Assembly (NCBI RefSeq): GCF_029203305.1
Contig: NC_089462.1
Span: forward strand, 2,046,001-2,110,000
From: Yamadazyma tenuis
Taxonomy: Eukaryota; Ascomycota; Pichiomycetes; Serinales; Debaryomycetaceae
Direction of reading: 5' to 3'
DNA length: 64,000 bases
Positions 30,311-40,129 of this stretch are shown here, in pieces. Each line of letters begins with the position of its first letter. Position 1 is the stretch's first letter. The position numbers and the translations under genes were made by a program. The notes under the pieces are model-generated. The model saw only the letters and a list, made by a program, of their open reading frames with translations. It had not been told where the DNA came from and ran no database searches.

Positions 30311-31720
30311 CTAATAGTACACCGACTTCTGCCCATCCACTTCATTCAAATCGCCAAACGGATCGCTCGACACAGTGGCATTGGTGTTGGTGCGTTGGAT
30401 TTTCGGTGGAGCCGCCAAAGCAGCAGGTTTTGAAGGCCTGGGGGGAGGTGGAGACTTGACCCTTGGAGGTGCTGACACGGGAGCAGTCGAACTGGACCCT
30501 TCAGCCACATGATACCCACGGACATTCTCAGCCAACGCATCAACATCGTTGGACTCGTCTTCAGACTCGCTGGTATAGTAGCTTTCTCCACTACTTTCCT
30601 CGTCGTCGTAATTGGGAGCGGGATTCTCATCCGTGTATCCAGCCTGGAAATCAAACTTCTTGAACACCTCCACAAGCAGCTCATTGGCCGCAATCAAACT
30701 GCCCAAGAACTCCTCGTCCATTTGCAACACTTCTCTACTTTTTTCAGACGGATCTCCAGCCCCCACATACTGCAAGTACTTCAATACACTCCGCCTAGCC
30801 TTCTTACACTTTTCAAACTCCTGCTGGGTCTTTTGGTCATCAAGCGGAGACACTCCGGGCGCCAACAAGATCAAGTAATTGTTCAATGCAGTGGTATGGG
30901 TCTGGGCATCGGCCAAGGTGCTTCTGATATTGGGAGCTTCCACCTTATAGTTGATCTGCGGAATCCTGTACTGCTCATCAGCGTACACAATACCGTGGCC
31001 CCGCTTCTTCTTCTTCTTCTTCCTCTTGTCTTTGGTTGATCTCGACTTGGTGCCAGAAGTGCTTGTGTATGGAGAAGATGACAGGGGTCTGGGAGGAGGC
31101 ACCTTTTTATGGATACCTCTACGAAGAGCAGGACTTGAGGGTGACGGGCTCCGTACGCCATCTGCATCATCAAAGGCATTCTCAGGAGTCTCGTCGTCGT
31201 ACCGGTGGGATTCAGACCTGGTCCTCGAATGGTGGTGACCCCCAGACCGATTTCTAGGAATGAATTTCCACAATGATGCCATATACTTATACCCTTCAAG
31301 GTCAGCCAACTCAGACTTCCAGCCAGCTGCCAACTCCTTTGTTTTTTGCTGGACTTCGGGGTCGAATGGTACACCCATCCCAGTCTTACCAGAACCCGTG
31401 ATAGACCCTTTCAACACATCCAACAATTTATCGTCTCTAGCTACTATGGGCCCAATTTTGCTACCAGCATTCAAGATCAAGAGCTCCAAGATGTTCAATG
31501 CCCGGAGTTGTTCCTCGACGGACTCTCCGTATTTGATTCTTTTTCGAATGGCCCTGGCGGCCTCACTGGCACCAGTTTGCGGCTGGAGTTTGATCAAATG
31601 AAGCAAGTCGGAGATGTACAACTCCAATGCGTTATCAATATCATCGTTCTGGTGGGGCCGTGCCAATTGCTCGATTTTTACCGTGATCGACGTGTACGGG
31701 TGGTCGCTGAAGATAGCCAT
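30311..31720 (-). CDS. LSB5: VHS/GAT-domain endocytic adaptor Lsb5
   Basis: This 469-residue protein has an N-terminal VHS superhelix (about 5-140, with RIKYGESVEEQLRALNILELLILNAG). A basic, Ser/Pro-rich linker includes the lysine run KDKRKKKKKKRG. A GAT-like three-helix domain follows (about 235-345, IRSTLADAQTHTTALNNYL). The acidic, proline-rich tail (PPPPRPSKP, DPFGDL) may bind SH3 and adaptor domains. This order fits Lsb5, which links Las17, ubiquitin and Arf3 at cortical endocytic sites. Gga adaptors also have VHS-GAT but end with an ear domain, which is missing here. The start is the ATG read from 31720, divergent from the mannosyltransferase-like gene. Confidence 0.85.
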   Translation of the reverse strand: MAIFSDHPYTSITVKIEQLARPHQNDDIDNALELYISDLLHLIKLQPQTGASEAARAIRKRIKYGESVEEQLRALNILELLILNAGSKIGPIVARDDKLLDVLKGSITGSGKTGMGVPFDPEVQQKTKELAAGWKSELADLEGYKYMASLWKFIPRNRSGGHHHSRTRSESHRYDDETPENAFDDADGVRSPSPSSPALRRGIHKKVPPPRPLSSSPYTSTSGTKSRSTKDKRKKKKKKRGHGIVYADEQYRIPQINYKVEAPNIRSTLADAQTHTTALNNYLILLAPGVSPLDDQKTQQEFEKCKKARRSVLKYLQYVGAGDPSEKSREVLQMDEEFLGSLIAANELLVEVFKKFDFQAGYTDENPAPNYDDEESSGESYYTSESEDESNDVDALAENVRGYHVAEGSSSTAPVSAPPRVKSPPPPRPSKPAALAAPPKIQRTNTNATVSSDPFGDLNEVDGQKSVYY

Positions 31721-31859
31721 GGCTGAGGGGTTCTCCTTATCAGATGTTGGAGATGATTTTGATTTTGGCGCGGGTTTTGTCAGTTGATTCGTCTTGATAC
31801 ATTAGTGGTGAGATACAACACATTGGCTTAGAGAACGTACGATTAGTGTGCTAAGCAGA

Positions 31860-33245
31860 ATGACAAAGGTGCCCACTGTTTCCAGCATTAAGGGTGCAAA
31901 GATGGTGGTGTTGGTGGCAGCGGCTGTGGTTTTGGCGGTGTACTGGTTAGCTGGTGACATACGCCAGCTTGTGGACAAAAGTGTTGGCGAGGTCCGTGGT
32001 GTAATAGCGGGGGGTGGGGGTGTCTTCGGGGACGGTCAGGGTGCTGAAATGGTCAAAGAAGTCGCTGAAGTGCAAGGTTTGGAACATACGTCCAGTGACA
32101 GATATCCTGGCCCAGTGAGTGGAATTAGTCAACTCAACAAACGGGACCAGAATCGTGCCGGCAAGGAGAAGGCCGCCATGGTCCTCGTGATCGTGTCTCT
32201 AGAGGACGCCCGGTTGGCCCTAGAAACCATCCAGCACTACCAGGAACGGTTTAACAACAAGTTCAATTATGACTGGGTTCTTGTGGCAATAGGCAGTGTG
32301 CTCTCCGATCGGCTGCAAGACTTCGCCGCCGTGGCAGGCAACGTGCGGTTAATTGAGCTACGTGGCGGCCGTCTTCAAACAAGTCCTAGTGCCAACAATG
32401 TCAAAAACAAAGGTGAGAGGGTCGAACAATACCCAGCCAAATTCAAGACAAGAAGCAATATTCGCCAAAAGAAGTTGGCCCGGATGATGCTTGGGCCTAT
32501 ATTTGAGGTGGGAGACTTGTGGGATGATTACGACTTCTACTGGAAGGTACCAGTGGGATCTTCGCTTGGGTGCGACGTGAACTATGACGTTTTTGAGTTT
32601 ATGAGACAAAACCAAATTGCCTACGGCTGGCTGTTGATACACCAAGACTACCAGGGAACACAGCCCGAGTTGATATCGGAGTTCCAAAGTTTCGTTGATG
32701 CCAGTGGTGGTGCGGTGAACCCAGAAAATCTCCAGTTCATGTTGGATGAGACAAAAGATAGCACCAAAGACTGGCATTACAAGGGCTGCTCGTTCCATCC
32801 CGAGTTCGAGATCGTGGATTTGAACTTTTTCAGAACCTCCGAGTACCAGAAGATGAGGGAATTCATAGAGGATAAGGGACTACTCTTTTACCGGGGTTGG
32901 AGAGATCCTGCTATTAGGACGTTGCTCACGTCCACCTTGCTCCATTCGCAGCAGATCCACTTTTTCGACGACTTGGCGGTAGAGCACCCGCTGTATGGTC
33001 TCTCCAACTGCCCAGCTGATGAGAACGTGTACTTGAGCAACCGGTGTTCGTGTGATCCTTTCAAGAAGTCGGAGAGGTTTGTGAGCGCAAACTTGAGGAA
33101 AGACTACGATACAATGCACAATCACGAGTGTGTGACCCACTGGTACCGCAGTCGCGGTGAGAGTAACATGCTCGATCCTGACCGGGCCCAGGCCCCAGCC
33201 GAGCCCAGTGTTGATGGACCCACATTCGAAGATCTCTTCTCTTGA
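31860..33245 (+). CDS. KRE2/MNT1 (GT15) mannosyltransferase-like type II membrane protein
   Basis: This 461-residue protein has a short cytosolic N-terminus, one anchor (about 15-31, MVVLVAAAVVLAVYWLAG), a stem and a lumenal GT15 domain (about 95-440). Family landmarks are visible. YKGCSFHPEFEIVDLNFF corresponds to the YNLCHFWSNFEI block with its conserved Glu. FYRGWRDPAIRTLL corresponds to the WGDAPVHS block, and IHFFDDLAVEHPLYGLSNCP to the closing block. The usual WRVEP(D/G)V stretch, whose Glu contributes to the Mn site in Kre2, reads WKVPVGS here, so Glu is Pro. The His of APVHS is replaced by Arg. The protein may be an altered or inactive paralogue. Family members add alpha-mannose to O- and N-glycans in the Golgi. 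The start is the ATG at 31860; upstream codons open with GTG only. Confidence 0.82.
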   Translation: MTKVPTVSSIKGAKMVVLVAAAVVLAVYWLAGDIRQLVDKSVGEVRGVIAGGGGVFGDGQGAEMVKEVAEVQGLEHTSSDRYPGPVSGISQLNKRDQNRAGKEKAAMVLVIVSLEDARLALETIQHYQERFNNKFNYDWVLVAIGSVLSDRLQDFAAVAGNVRLIELRGGRLQTSPSANNVKNKGERVEQYPAKFKTRSNIRQKKLARMMLGPIFEVGDLWDDYDFYWKVPVGSSLGCDVNYDVFEFMRQNQIAYGWLLIHQDYQGTQPELISEFQSFVDASGGAVNPENLQFMLDETKDSTKDWHYKGCSFHPEFEIVDLNFFRTSEYQKMREFIEDKGLLFYRGWRDPAIRTLLTSTLLHSQQIHFFDDLAVEHPLYGLSNCPADENVYLSNRCSCDPFKKSERFVSANLRKDYDTMHNHECVTHWYRSRGESNMLDPDRAQAPAEPSVDGPTFEDLFS

Positions 33246-33336
33246 GGGTGACGGGTGTAGATTTTGCAGCATTTTGTCGCGACTTCTCATCAAAATTCAA
33301 TGAAAATTTTTTAACGTATACATAGCCAATCCACAA

Positions 33337-35367
33337 ATGTCGAACCAACAACAGAATCCCGACGATTTGGCCAAGGGAGTGCAGAAATTCTCATTTGAAG
33401 ATCAGCAGAATAATGCCCAGCAGCAACCAGGATTCAATCCGAATACCGCAAACACCTTTATTCCAGGTCAAGCTGGAGGTTACGGAGGGTACCAGAATTA
33501 TAACCAGCACAGCAATAGCAATACCGGCGGACAATATGGCCAGTACAGCGGCTACCAACAAGGCGGATACCAACAAGGTGGATACCAACAAGGTGGATAT
33601 CAACAAGGATACCAACAAGGATACCAACAAGGAGGATATCAACAAGGAGGATATCAACAAGGAGGATACCAAGGTTACAACTCCCAGTACCAGTCTTACA
33701 ATCCCCAGCAGCCACAACAGCCACAGGGAATTTCGTTAGCAGATTTCCAAAAGCAACAGTCGGCTGTTCCCGCTGCCACCAAACCCAAGAGAACCTTGAA
33801 GTTGGCTGGAAGTAGTTCTGTGAAATTGGCCAATGCCACCAAGAAAGAAGAACCAAAGGCAGAAGTGAAGGAAGAGCCAAAGAAGGAAGAGAAGAAGGAA
33901 GAACCTGTCGAGGAAGAACCTGCCAAGGAAGAACCTGCCAAGGAAGAACCTGTCAAGGAAGAGAAGAAGGAAACCACCCCAGCACCAAAAGCTTCAACCC
34001 CAGCACCAGCCAAGGCTGCCACACCAGTTCCAGAACCAGTGGATGATGATATCGATGAAGAAGTCGTCAACGATTTATATGGGGGAAAAGACCACATCTC
34101 CATCATGTTTATGGGCCATGTTGATGCTGGTAAGTCAACCATGGGTGGTAATCTTTTGTACTTGACCAATGCCGTCGATAAGAGAACGGTCGATAAGTAC
34201 GAAAGAGAAGCCAAGGATGCCGGTAGACAAGGTTGGTATTTGTCTTGGATCATGGACACAAATAAGGAAGAAAGAAGTGACGGTAAAACCATTGAAGTCG
34301 GTAAGGCTTACTTTGAAACCGAGAAAAGAAGATACACCATTTTGGATGCTCCAGGACACAAGATGTATGTTTCTGAAATGATTGGAGGAGCTTCCCAAGC
34401 CGATGTGGGTATTTTGGTGATTTCAGCTAGAAAGGGAGAATACGAAACTGGTTTCGAAAAGGGTGGTCAAACCAGAGAACACGCTTTGTTGGCCAAAACC
34501 CAGGGTATCAACAGTATCATTGTGGTGGTCAACAAGATGGATGATCCAACCGTCAATTGGTCTGAACAACGGTATAAGGAGTGTACCACCAAGTTGGGTA
34601 TCTACTTGAGAGGTATTGGATACGCCAAAGAAGATATAACCTTCATGCCCGTTTCTGGATACACTGGAGCCGGGTTGAGAGACAGAATCGACACCTCTGT
34701 ATGTAAATGGTACGAAGGTCCTTCATTATTGGAATGTTTAGACAGCTTCAAGCCCGTTAACAGAAAGATCAACGGTCCATTCTTAATGCCCATTTCAGCT
34801 AAAATGAAGGATATGGGTCTTATTGTAGAAGGGAAGGTTGAATCTGGACATGTCAAGACCAATAACAAGTTATTGTTGATGCCAAACAAGGTGAAAGTGG
34901 AAGTGAGTGCCATATATAACGAAACTGAACAGGAATGTGAACAAGCTGTTAGTGGAGAACAAGTCAAATTGAAGATTAAGGGTGTGGAAGAAGATGATGT
35001 TCAACAAGGTTACGTTTTGTCGTCGGTTGATAGACCCGTGAACACTGTCACCAGATTCGCCGCCCAAGTGGCCATTGTGGAGTTGAAATCTATTTTGTCC
35101 AATGGGTTTTCATGTGTGATGCACGTACATACTGCTATTGAGGAAGTGAAGTTTGTGGAATTGAAACACAAATTAGAAAAGGGCACCAACAGGAAGTCCA
35201 AGAAACCTCCAGCATTTGCTAAAAAGGGAATGAAGGTGATTGCCATTTTGGAGACGTCTGCTCCAATTTGTGCTGAAACTTACAATGATCACCCGCAATT
35301 GGGTAGGTTTACTTTGAGAGATCAAGGTGTCACCATTGCCATCGGTAAGATCACCAAGTTGTTGTAA
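33337..35367 (+). CDS. SUP35: Translation termination factor eRF3 (Sup35) with prion-like N domain
   Basis: This 676-residue protein has the three Sup35 parts. N (1 to about 135) is Gln/Asn/Gly/Tyr-rich with eight consecutive YQQG or YQQGG units and an NYNQHSNSN stretch. M (about 136-245) is charged with KEEP(A/V) repeats. C (about 250-676) is an eEF1A-like GTPase with G1 [10 protein letters not shown]3 DAPGHK and G4 NKMD. Sup35 with Sup45 (eRF1) releases the finished protein at stop codons. The N domain, in S. cerevisiae, forms the [PSI+] prion and stress condensates. The repeats here lack the PQGGYQQYN spacing of S. cerevisiae and are shorter and more regular. I found no in-frame CTG codon, as expected for a highly expressed gene in a CUG-Ser yeast. 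The ATG at 33337 is unambiguous. Confidence 0.97.
   Translation: MSNQQQNPDDLAKGVQKFSFEDQQNNAQQQPGFNPNTANTFIPGQAGGYGGYQNYNQHSNSNTGGQYGQYSGYQQGGYQQGGYQQGGYQQGYQQGYQQGGYQQGGYQQGGYQGYNSQYQSYNPQQPQQPQGISLADFQKQQSAVPAATKPKRTLKLAGSSSVKLANATKKEEPKAEVKEEPKKEEKKEEPVEEEPAKEEPAKEEPVKEEKKETTPAPKASTPAPAKAATPVPEPVDDDIDEEVVNDLYGGKDHISIMFMGHVDAGKSTMGGNLLYLTNAVDKRTVDKYEREAKDAGRQGWYLSWIMDTNKEERSDGKTIEVGKAYFETEKRRYTILDAPGHKMYVSEMIGGASQADVGILVISARKGEYETGFEKGGQTREHALLAKTQGINSIIVVVNKMDDPTVNWSEQRYKECTTKLGIYLRGIGYAKEDITFMPVSGYTGAGLRDRIDTSVCKWYEGPSLLECLDSFKPVNRKINGPFLMPISAKMKDMGLIVEGKVESGHVKTNNKLLLMPNKVKVEVSAIYNETEQECEQAVSGEQVKLKIKGVEEDDVQQGYVLSSVDRPVNTVTRFAAQVAIVELKSILSNGFSCVMHVHTAIEEVKFVELKHKLEKGTNRKSKKPPAFAKKGMKVIAILETSAPICAETYNDHPQLGRFTLRDQGVTIAIGKITKLL
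33553..33681 (+). repeat. Tandem YQQGG-coding repeats in SUP35 N domain
   Basis: Eight head-to-tail units of 12-15 bp (taccaacaaggcgga and variants) encode YQQG(G), ending in YQG. Some neighbours are identical at the DNA level (gatatcaacaaggag), so slippage can change copy number. Confidence 0.85.
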
Positions 35368-35416
35368 ATTCTAGGATGATGTTATAATACACATTATGTT
35401 TGTCATTAAAGGGCCA

Positions 35417-36463
35417 TTACGTAGAAGCTTCTTCTATAAGTTGTTCGAATATGGTTATCAAGTTCTCTATACCTTCCATGATATTGTCATCTATGCCTTG
35501 TCCTTTGACGAACTTAGAATGAGCAAAATCGATGAGATGAAGCGATGAAATTTGTTTCGGCGGTGCAATGTTCTCTTCTTCTTCATCGTCACTGTCACTG
35601 TCATCTTCGTCTTCTAGTATCAACGGATCGTGCTCTTCCAAGTCTAGTCCATCCAAAATTTTATCGCTATTTTCAAGAATAAAGAGTAAGGACCCAGAAA
35701 CAATTCGGACTTCGTAATTCAAAAGACAGTTATATAATAATTGGAGCCGTTTCCAAAATTGCTGGAGGTAGTGCAACCCAACTGCTTTATCCTTTACACC
35801 ATGGAAAATGAATATTTTAAGAGCATTTTTGACAGTAGAACCATCCAAATTTCGGCCAAAGTACTTGTCGAACCTCAAGTACTCAACATCTTCATCCCGT
35901 TCAACCGTAACTGTATCACTGATATCACCGAAAACCGATAAGTCGGGCATTTCTGAAGATGGGTGCAACACTTTCATGCCGCAAAACCGAAAATGTAATG
36001 AAGAACTCGTAGTACTTTCGCTCACCTTCTTCAACCGCTCGACTTTCTCGGGGGAAGCCAGTTCGTCTGTAAGCACGGATCCAAGCTTTATATCAAGAAT
36101 ACTCGGATTCACAAACTTGTCATACAAGTTAGAAAGCACAATGTATTTCTTGTCAGTAAGTTTCACAGATTCCGGTAAAGTGTGATCTGAAAGCTGCATT
36201 TTGTACAATTGGCTAGAAACAGCATCCAACGACAGTTCCAAGCTATTTTCAGTCAAGGACCCGTAAAATTTGGGTACCCAATCCGATAACAAGTCACCTA
36301 CATAGTGGTCGGGATCTGCGCGAGCATGGTCTTCAAGTTGCAAATTCTGGTAGAACTCAAACTCTTGCAGTGTGGTCTTCTTGGAGAAGATCCCCGTAGC
36401 CACAAGAGTGCCAGCGTGGCCAGCGACCGAGTGTTTCGACAGCACAAATGCGTTAAAGGCCAT
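35417..36463 (-). CDS. ARG82: Inositol polyphosphate multikinase (Arg82/Ipk2)
   Basis: This 348-residue protein is of the IPK family. The catalytic PxxxDxKxG motif appears as NPSILDIKLGSVL (about residues 113-125). The C-terminal SLHLIDFAHSKF (about 308-320) supplies the metal-binding Asp. An acidic stretch (EDEDDSDSDDEEEEN, about 285-300) precedes it, as in yeast Arg82. The enzyme converts Ins(1,4,5)P3 to InsP5 in the nucleus; in S. cerevisiae it also stabilises the ArgR-Mcm1 regulators. The ATG read from 36463 gives MAFNAFVLSKHSVAGHAG, the typical substrate-loop start. It is divergent from SSO. Confidence 0.92.
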   Translation of the reverse strand: MAFNAFVLSKHSVAGHAGTLVATGIFSKKTTLQEFEFYQNLQLEDHARADPDHYVGDLLSDWVPKFYGSLTENSLELSLDAVSSQLYKMQLSDHTLPESVKLTDKKYIVLSNLYDKFVNPSILDIKLGSVLTDELASPEKVERLKKVSESTTSSSLHFRFCGMKVLHPSSEMPDLSVFGDISDTVTVERDEDVEYLRFDKYFGRNLDGSTVKNALKIFIFHGVKDKAVGLHYLQQFWKRLQLLYNCLLNYEVRIVSGSLLFILENSDKILDGLDLEEHDPLILEDEDDSDSDDEEEENIAPPKQISSLHLIDFAHSKFVKGQGIDDNIMEGIENLITIFEQLIEEAST

Positions 36464-36594
36464 TTCCCATTCGGAGTATCAAATCAAGCCAAACCGTCTT
36501 CGGGCAAAAAAACTTCGCGCCAGAAAATACACGAGTAAAATCTTTTTGAACAAACACAAACCCCATTATAAACAACGTTAAACGTGGATCAAAC

Positions 36595-37449
36595 ATGAGC
36601 AATCCATACCAGTATGAGATGCAAGACTTGAAAGGGTCGTCTGGAAGTGACCACGAAGACTTTGTCAGCTTCATGAACGAAATCCAGGACTTGAACAGTC
36701 AATTGGATCAATACGGGAACTTGGTGTCATTGATTTCCAATAAACAGAGAAACTTGGTTCAGGAGATCGAGTTGAACAGTGAGGATGCTGAATATAACAG
36801 TAAGCAGGTTGACTCGTTGATATACGAAGCCAAGTCTTTACAAGATCAGTTGAAGTCAAGGATCAAACTGTTGCAAGTTCCTAGTGTCCACAAAAACGAC
36901 AGAACCAGAATCGACCAGGTCGAAAACGTTAGACAACGGTTCTTGGAACAGATCCAGGAGTACCGGTTGATTGAAAGCCAGAACCGTGAACAAACCCGGT
37001 TACAAGCTGAGAGACAATACAAAATCATCAAGCCCGATGCTACCGAAGCTGAAATTAGACAGGTGGTTGATGATGGTAGTGACAGTCAACAATACTTCCA
37101 ACAGGCATTGATGCAGAGCAACAGAAGAGGCGAAGCCCGGACTGTTTTGAGTGAAGTACAGACCAGACATAGAGAATTATTGAAGTTAGAGAGAACCATG
37201 GCTGAGTTGACCCAATTATTCCATGACATGGAAGAGTTGGTAATCGAACAAGATCAACCAATCCAGCAGATTGAAGAGCAGGTAGCCACTGCACAGCATG
37301 ATATTGAACAGGGGGTTGGCCATACTGATAAAGCAGTTATTTCTGCTAAGAAGGCTAGAAAGAAGAGAATGTGGTGTTTCATTATTTGTCTTATTATAGT
37401 AGCTATTTTAGCGATCATTTTGGGGTCCTACTTCGGTACCAGAAAATAA
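36595..37449 (+). CDS. SSO2: Plasma-membrane syntaxin (t-SNARE) Sso1/2
   Basis: This 284-residue tail-anchored syntaxin has an Habc bundle (about 25-150). The Qa-SNARE motif lies at about 185-250, centred on LTQLFHDMEELVIEQDQPIQQIEEQV (central Gln present). A basic juxtamembrane KKARKKR precedes the anchor CFIICLIIVAILAIILGSYFG. It drives fusion of secretory vesicles at the plasma membrane with Sec9 and Snc. Only one copy is in the window; CTG-clade yeasts often have a single SSO gene, so the 1 versus 2 label is conventional. The ATG at 36595 is clear. Confidence 0.93.
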   Translation: MSNPYQYEMQDLKGSSGSDHEDFVSFMNEIQDLNSQLDQYGNLVSLISNKQRNLVQEIELNSEDAEYNSKQVDSLIYEAKSLQDQLKSRIKLLQVPSVHKNDRTRIDQVENVRQRFLEQIQEYRLIESQNREQTRLQAERQYKIIKPDATEAEIRQVVDDGSDSQQYFQQALMQSNRRGEARTVLSEVQTRHRELLKLERTMAELTQLFHDMEELVIEQDQPIQQIEEQVATAQHDIEQGVGHTDKAVISAKKARKKRMWCFIICLIIVAILAIILGSYFGTRK

Positions 37450-37602
37450 GCGCATGTGTGCGTTGAGTTTGTGGGAGTATGATAAAAGATGTTTAGAATT
37501 GAATAATAATAATGTTGCTGAGGGTCGTACGTCGGAGTTGGGGCGCGGCTGGTGCTATAATCATGAGCCGCCACCTAGAGCAAGGCGAGGATGGATGCCG
37601 CC

Positions 37603-37648
37603 TCGACGTGCATCTACCAACTTGTTGAAGTTGGTAGATGCACGTCGA
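37603..37648. repeat. Perfect 21-bp inverted repeat with 4-nt loop
   Basis: Arms 37603-37623 and 37628-37648 are exact reverse complements around the loop GTTG. The innermost stem is CCAACTT/AAGTTGG and the outer ends are TCGACGTG/CACGTCGA. With a two-base bulge the pairing extends by three more G-C pairs outside. It lies 154 bp after the SSO stop codon. It could act at RNA level, be a cruciform, or be the remnant of a fold-back element. Confidence 0.93.
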
Positions 37649-39533
37649 CGGTAGTCGGGTTTATATTGGGGTTAGTGTAGCCGTGTCTAATCAACAAATA
37701 TCTCGCGATGATTGGCTCACAGGCAGCGTGAACCTGCCTTAACCAAATGTCGTACACGTGTCGTTTATATGTCGCAAGTCCCACAACGGTTGTTCAGCAT
37801 ACCTATTCCATAGACTTTGCTGGGTTGGTATACCATCAAAATGCATATGAATTGATTGGCTTAGAGACCTTGGAAGCTTTGAGAAGCTTAGGGGAACTTT
37901 CGGTATAGTACGTATTTTGATGAAGCAAATGAAAATTCCCGTGGACCAATCGTATAATATGCTGAAAGTTCACTGCGTACTTCGCAACTGTACTCTTTAT
38001 GAGTATTCGGTTCTGATTGCAGTCAACTATTCTTAAGATCGGCCTCTTCCTCGTAGTTGATTAAGTTTTGCAGTTTAAACTCAAACAATGTCCCGCGGAG
38101 ATAACAAGTGCGATAAGCCAAAAGAAATAATTTTCTTCTACTTCAACAATTAAGACCCTAACTGATTGGCGAATTCTTCCACATGGCGGCCCAGAGAATT
38201 ATCGGAAACACAAGAGGGTTTTCATCAAAGACTCTCGGTAATATGGGTCTGATCTGGGTGTGAACTCTCAAAAGGCTGGTTAAAAATGATCATATTTAAC
38301 ACAAGTTTATCTTTCCCGGGAGGGATTTACGAAATTCTGGGACGGAGAAGCCAATTGGATCGACCTACCCTGTTGAGGAGAAAAACTCCCCCCTCTACAA
38401 AATTCTAAACTTCCTAATGAATAACTCAATTGGACAGAAGAATAGACAATGTTCATGTAATTAGAAGACACATGTAGAGACCTAGATAATTGAGCTCTTC
38501 AACAACAAACCATTTCCGAGCTCTTAGCTCTAAGGAGAGTTCTCCATATGAAAATCTCATCGTACCTCCGCACAGGATCGGTGCAGATTTTGCTTATCGC
38601 ATTCCCTTATCCAAATACTAGGGAGATTTCCACAACCATAATACCCACACATATACTACATATACCACGTATACCAATACCATGCTCTCACAACTATCAG
38701 CAGTTAACTTTAAAAGGGTTTCTGTCGACATTGCCCCTGTAGTTGCCTTACAACTTCTTATGCATACCTTTAAACTGCATTCGTTCGCAGCCTTTCGGTT
38801 AATTTCTTCGACTTTCGTCTATTAACTAGAAAAGTGGTATTTTCGAGGCAGTTACAAAGGGGACCACCAGCAGATGGATATGACCGAGCAGATGCACCAC
38901 TGAGTATAGCGTCAAAACTAATGTAGATATCTACTGGTATGATTCTCAGGCAATATCCAAGTAACACAGGGGTGGGACCGGGATCTATTGGTGGAGAGGA
39001 TACGGCACCCCCGCGGAGATTACCATGCATCGATCATGCAGCATTCTGGTATAAGGACATATGGGAGTGTATAGGGGTTGAAAAAGTGCCGTTTCACCTA
39101 GGTTGGGAGCGACCACGCGACATCTGCGCGACACTTTCTACATGTTGGGCCACCAGGGCGGGCTCCTCCGTCAGAGGGTCGACCATTCTCGGGCCCAACT
39201 CTCAAGATACACAGTTTTTGCAGCCGATGGTATTGATCAAACAATCCCTTGCGGCCGGTGCTGAAATCAGTCGTATCACCACAACCCTTGAACTAGTTTT
39301 GATCTTTTCAAGTCGCTGGTGGTGCACTTGTACATAATTGGCGTACGGCTCTTGTCCCGGAAAAACAATCCAAGACGAGCGGGTGGCCACCAAATTTGGA
39401 ACCATTTGCTAACTCAACGGTGAAAAGTCGTAGCGCTACCGGATCTCACAGCCGACACCTATGCAGTTGTGGGTGTATGGGCCAGATTTGGGCCTGGTCA
39501 TCGGGGGCTGATGGAGTTTCTAAATACTGGTAG

Positions 39534-39592
39534 TTGACCCAAACACCCACCGAGATTCTGACCCCGGGACAAAATCTTGACCCAAACACCCA
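39534..39592. repeat. 16-bp direct repeat upstream of the permease gene
   Basis: TTGACCCAAACACCCA occurs at 39534-39549 and 39577-39592, 43 bp apart, about 0.55-0.6 kb before the permease ATG. It could be a paired binding site; no known factor is assigned. Confidence 0.6.
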
Positions 39593-40129
39593 GGTACAGG
39601 CCCACCACAAACCTAGTCACCTGACCAGCACCCGCACCCAATCAGCAGTGGTACCCAAAAGGGCTCAGGTCAATCCTGGGACTGCTTTTGAGTGGTTCAT
39701 CTGTTCGCATGGTGTTGCAGTTTTGGGACTAGCGGGCGGAAAAACCCTTTCACGACTAAGCAAAACCCATGCGAAGAAAGCCACCTCAAACCACCATCAC
39801 CACCACCCGTTTATTTAGCGGTGAGCATCACCACCGTTACCCCAGGATCCACCACAAATAGATTAAGACCACAAATCTACCCCCACAAGCCCTAAAAAGT
39901 ATATTGTTATCTCTCCGAGGAGATGCCGGTAACCTCCAAGAAATGTCGTTCTTGCAGGTTCCTGCACCGTTTCGAATTTTGTGAGGGTTTGGCAAAAAAA
40001 TTTTCTTTTTACAGGAAGGCGTTCGTTGTATCTCTTCTAATATTGATAAGGTAAAAAAATAAGGATATAAGACCTGAGGTTATCCTGGATTTTTCAAAAA
40101 TTATTGTAGGAAAAACCCACACCCACTCT

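Larger units (their letters stand above)
37450..40129. other. 2.7-kb gene-free stretch between SSO and the permease
   Basis: There is no frame that I recognise; the longest (about 130 codons near 38939-39337) has no family motif. The stretch contains a perfect 21-bp inverted repeat at 37603-37648. A GC-richer part (about 39050-39900) has a direct repeat, TTGACCCAAACACCCA, at 39534-39549 and 39577-39592. The unusually long upstream region suggests elaborate regulation of the nucleobase permease, or a lost gene. Confidence 0.55.

Noticed and set aside
38939..39337. 132-codon plus-strand frame upstream of the permease
   Set aside because: It has no recognisable motif, odd composition (many Cys, Trp and Arg), and overlaps open minus-strand frames. 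Likely chance in GC-richer DNA.
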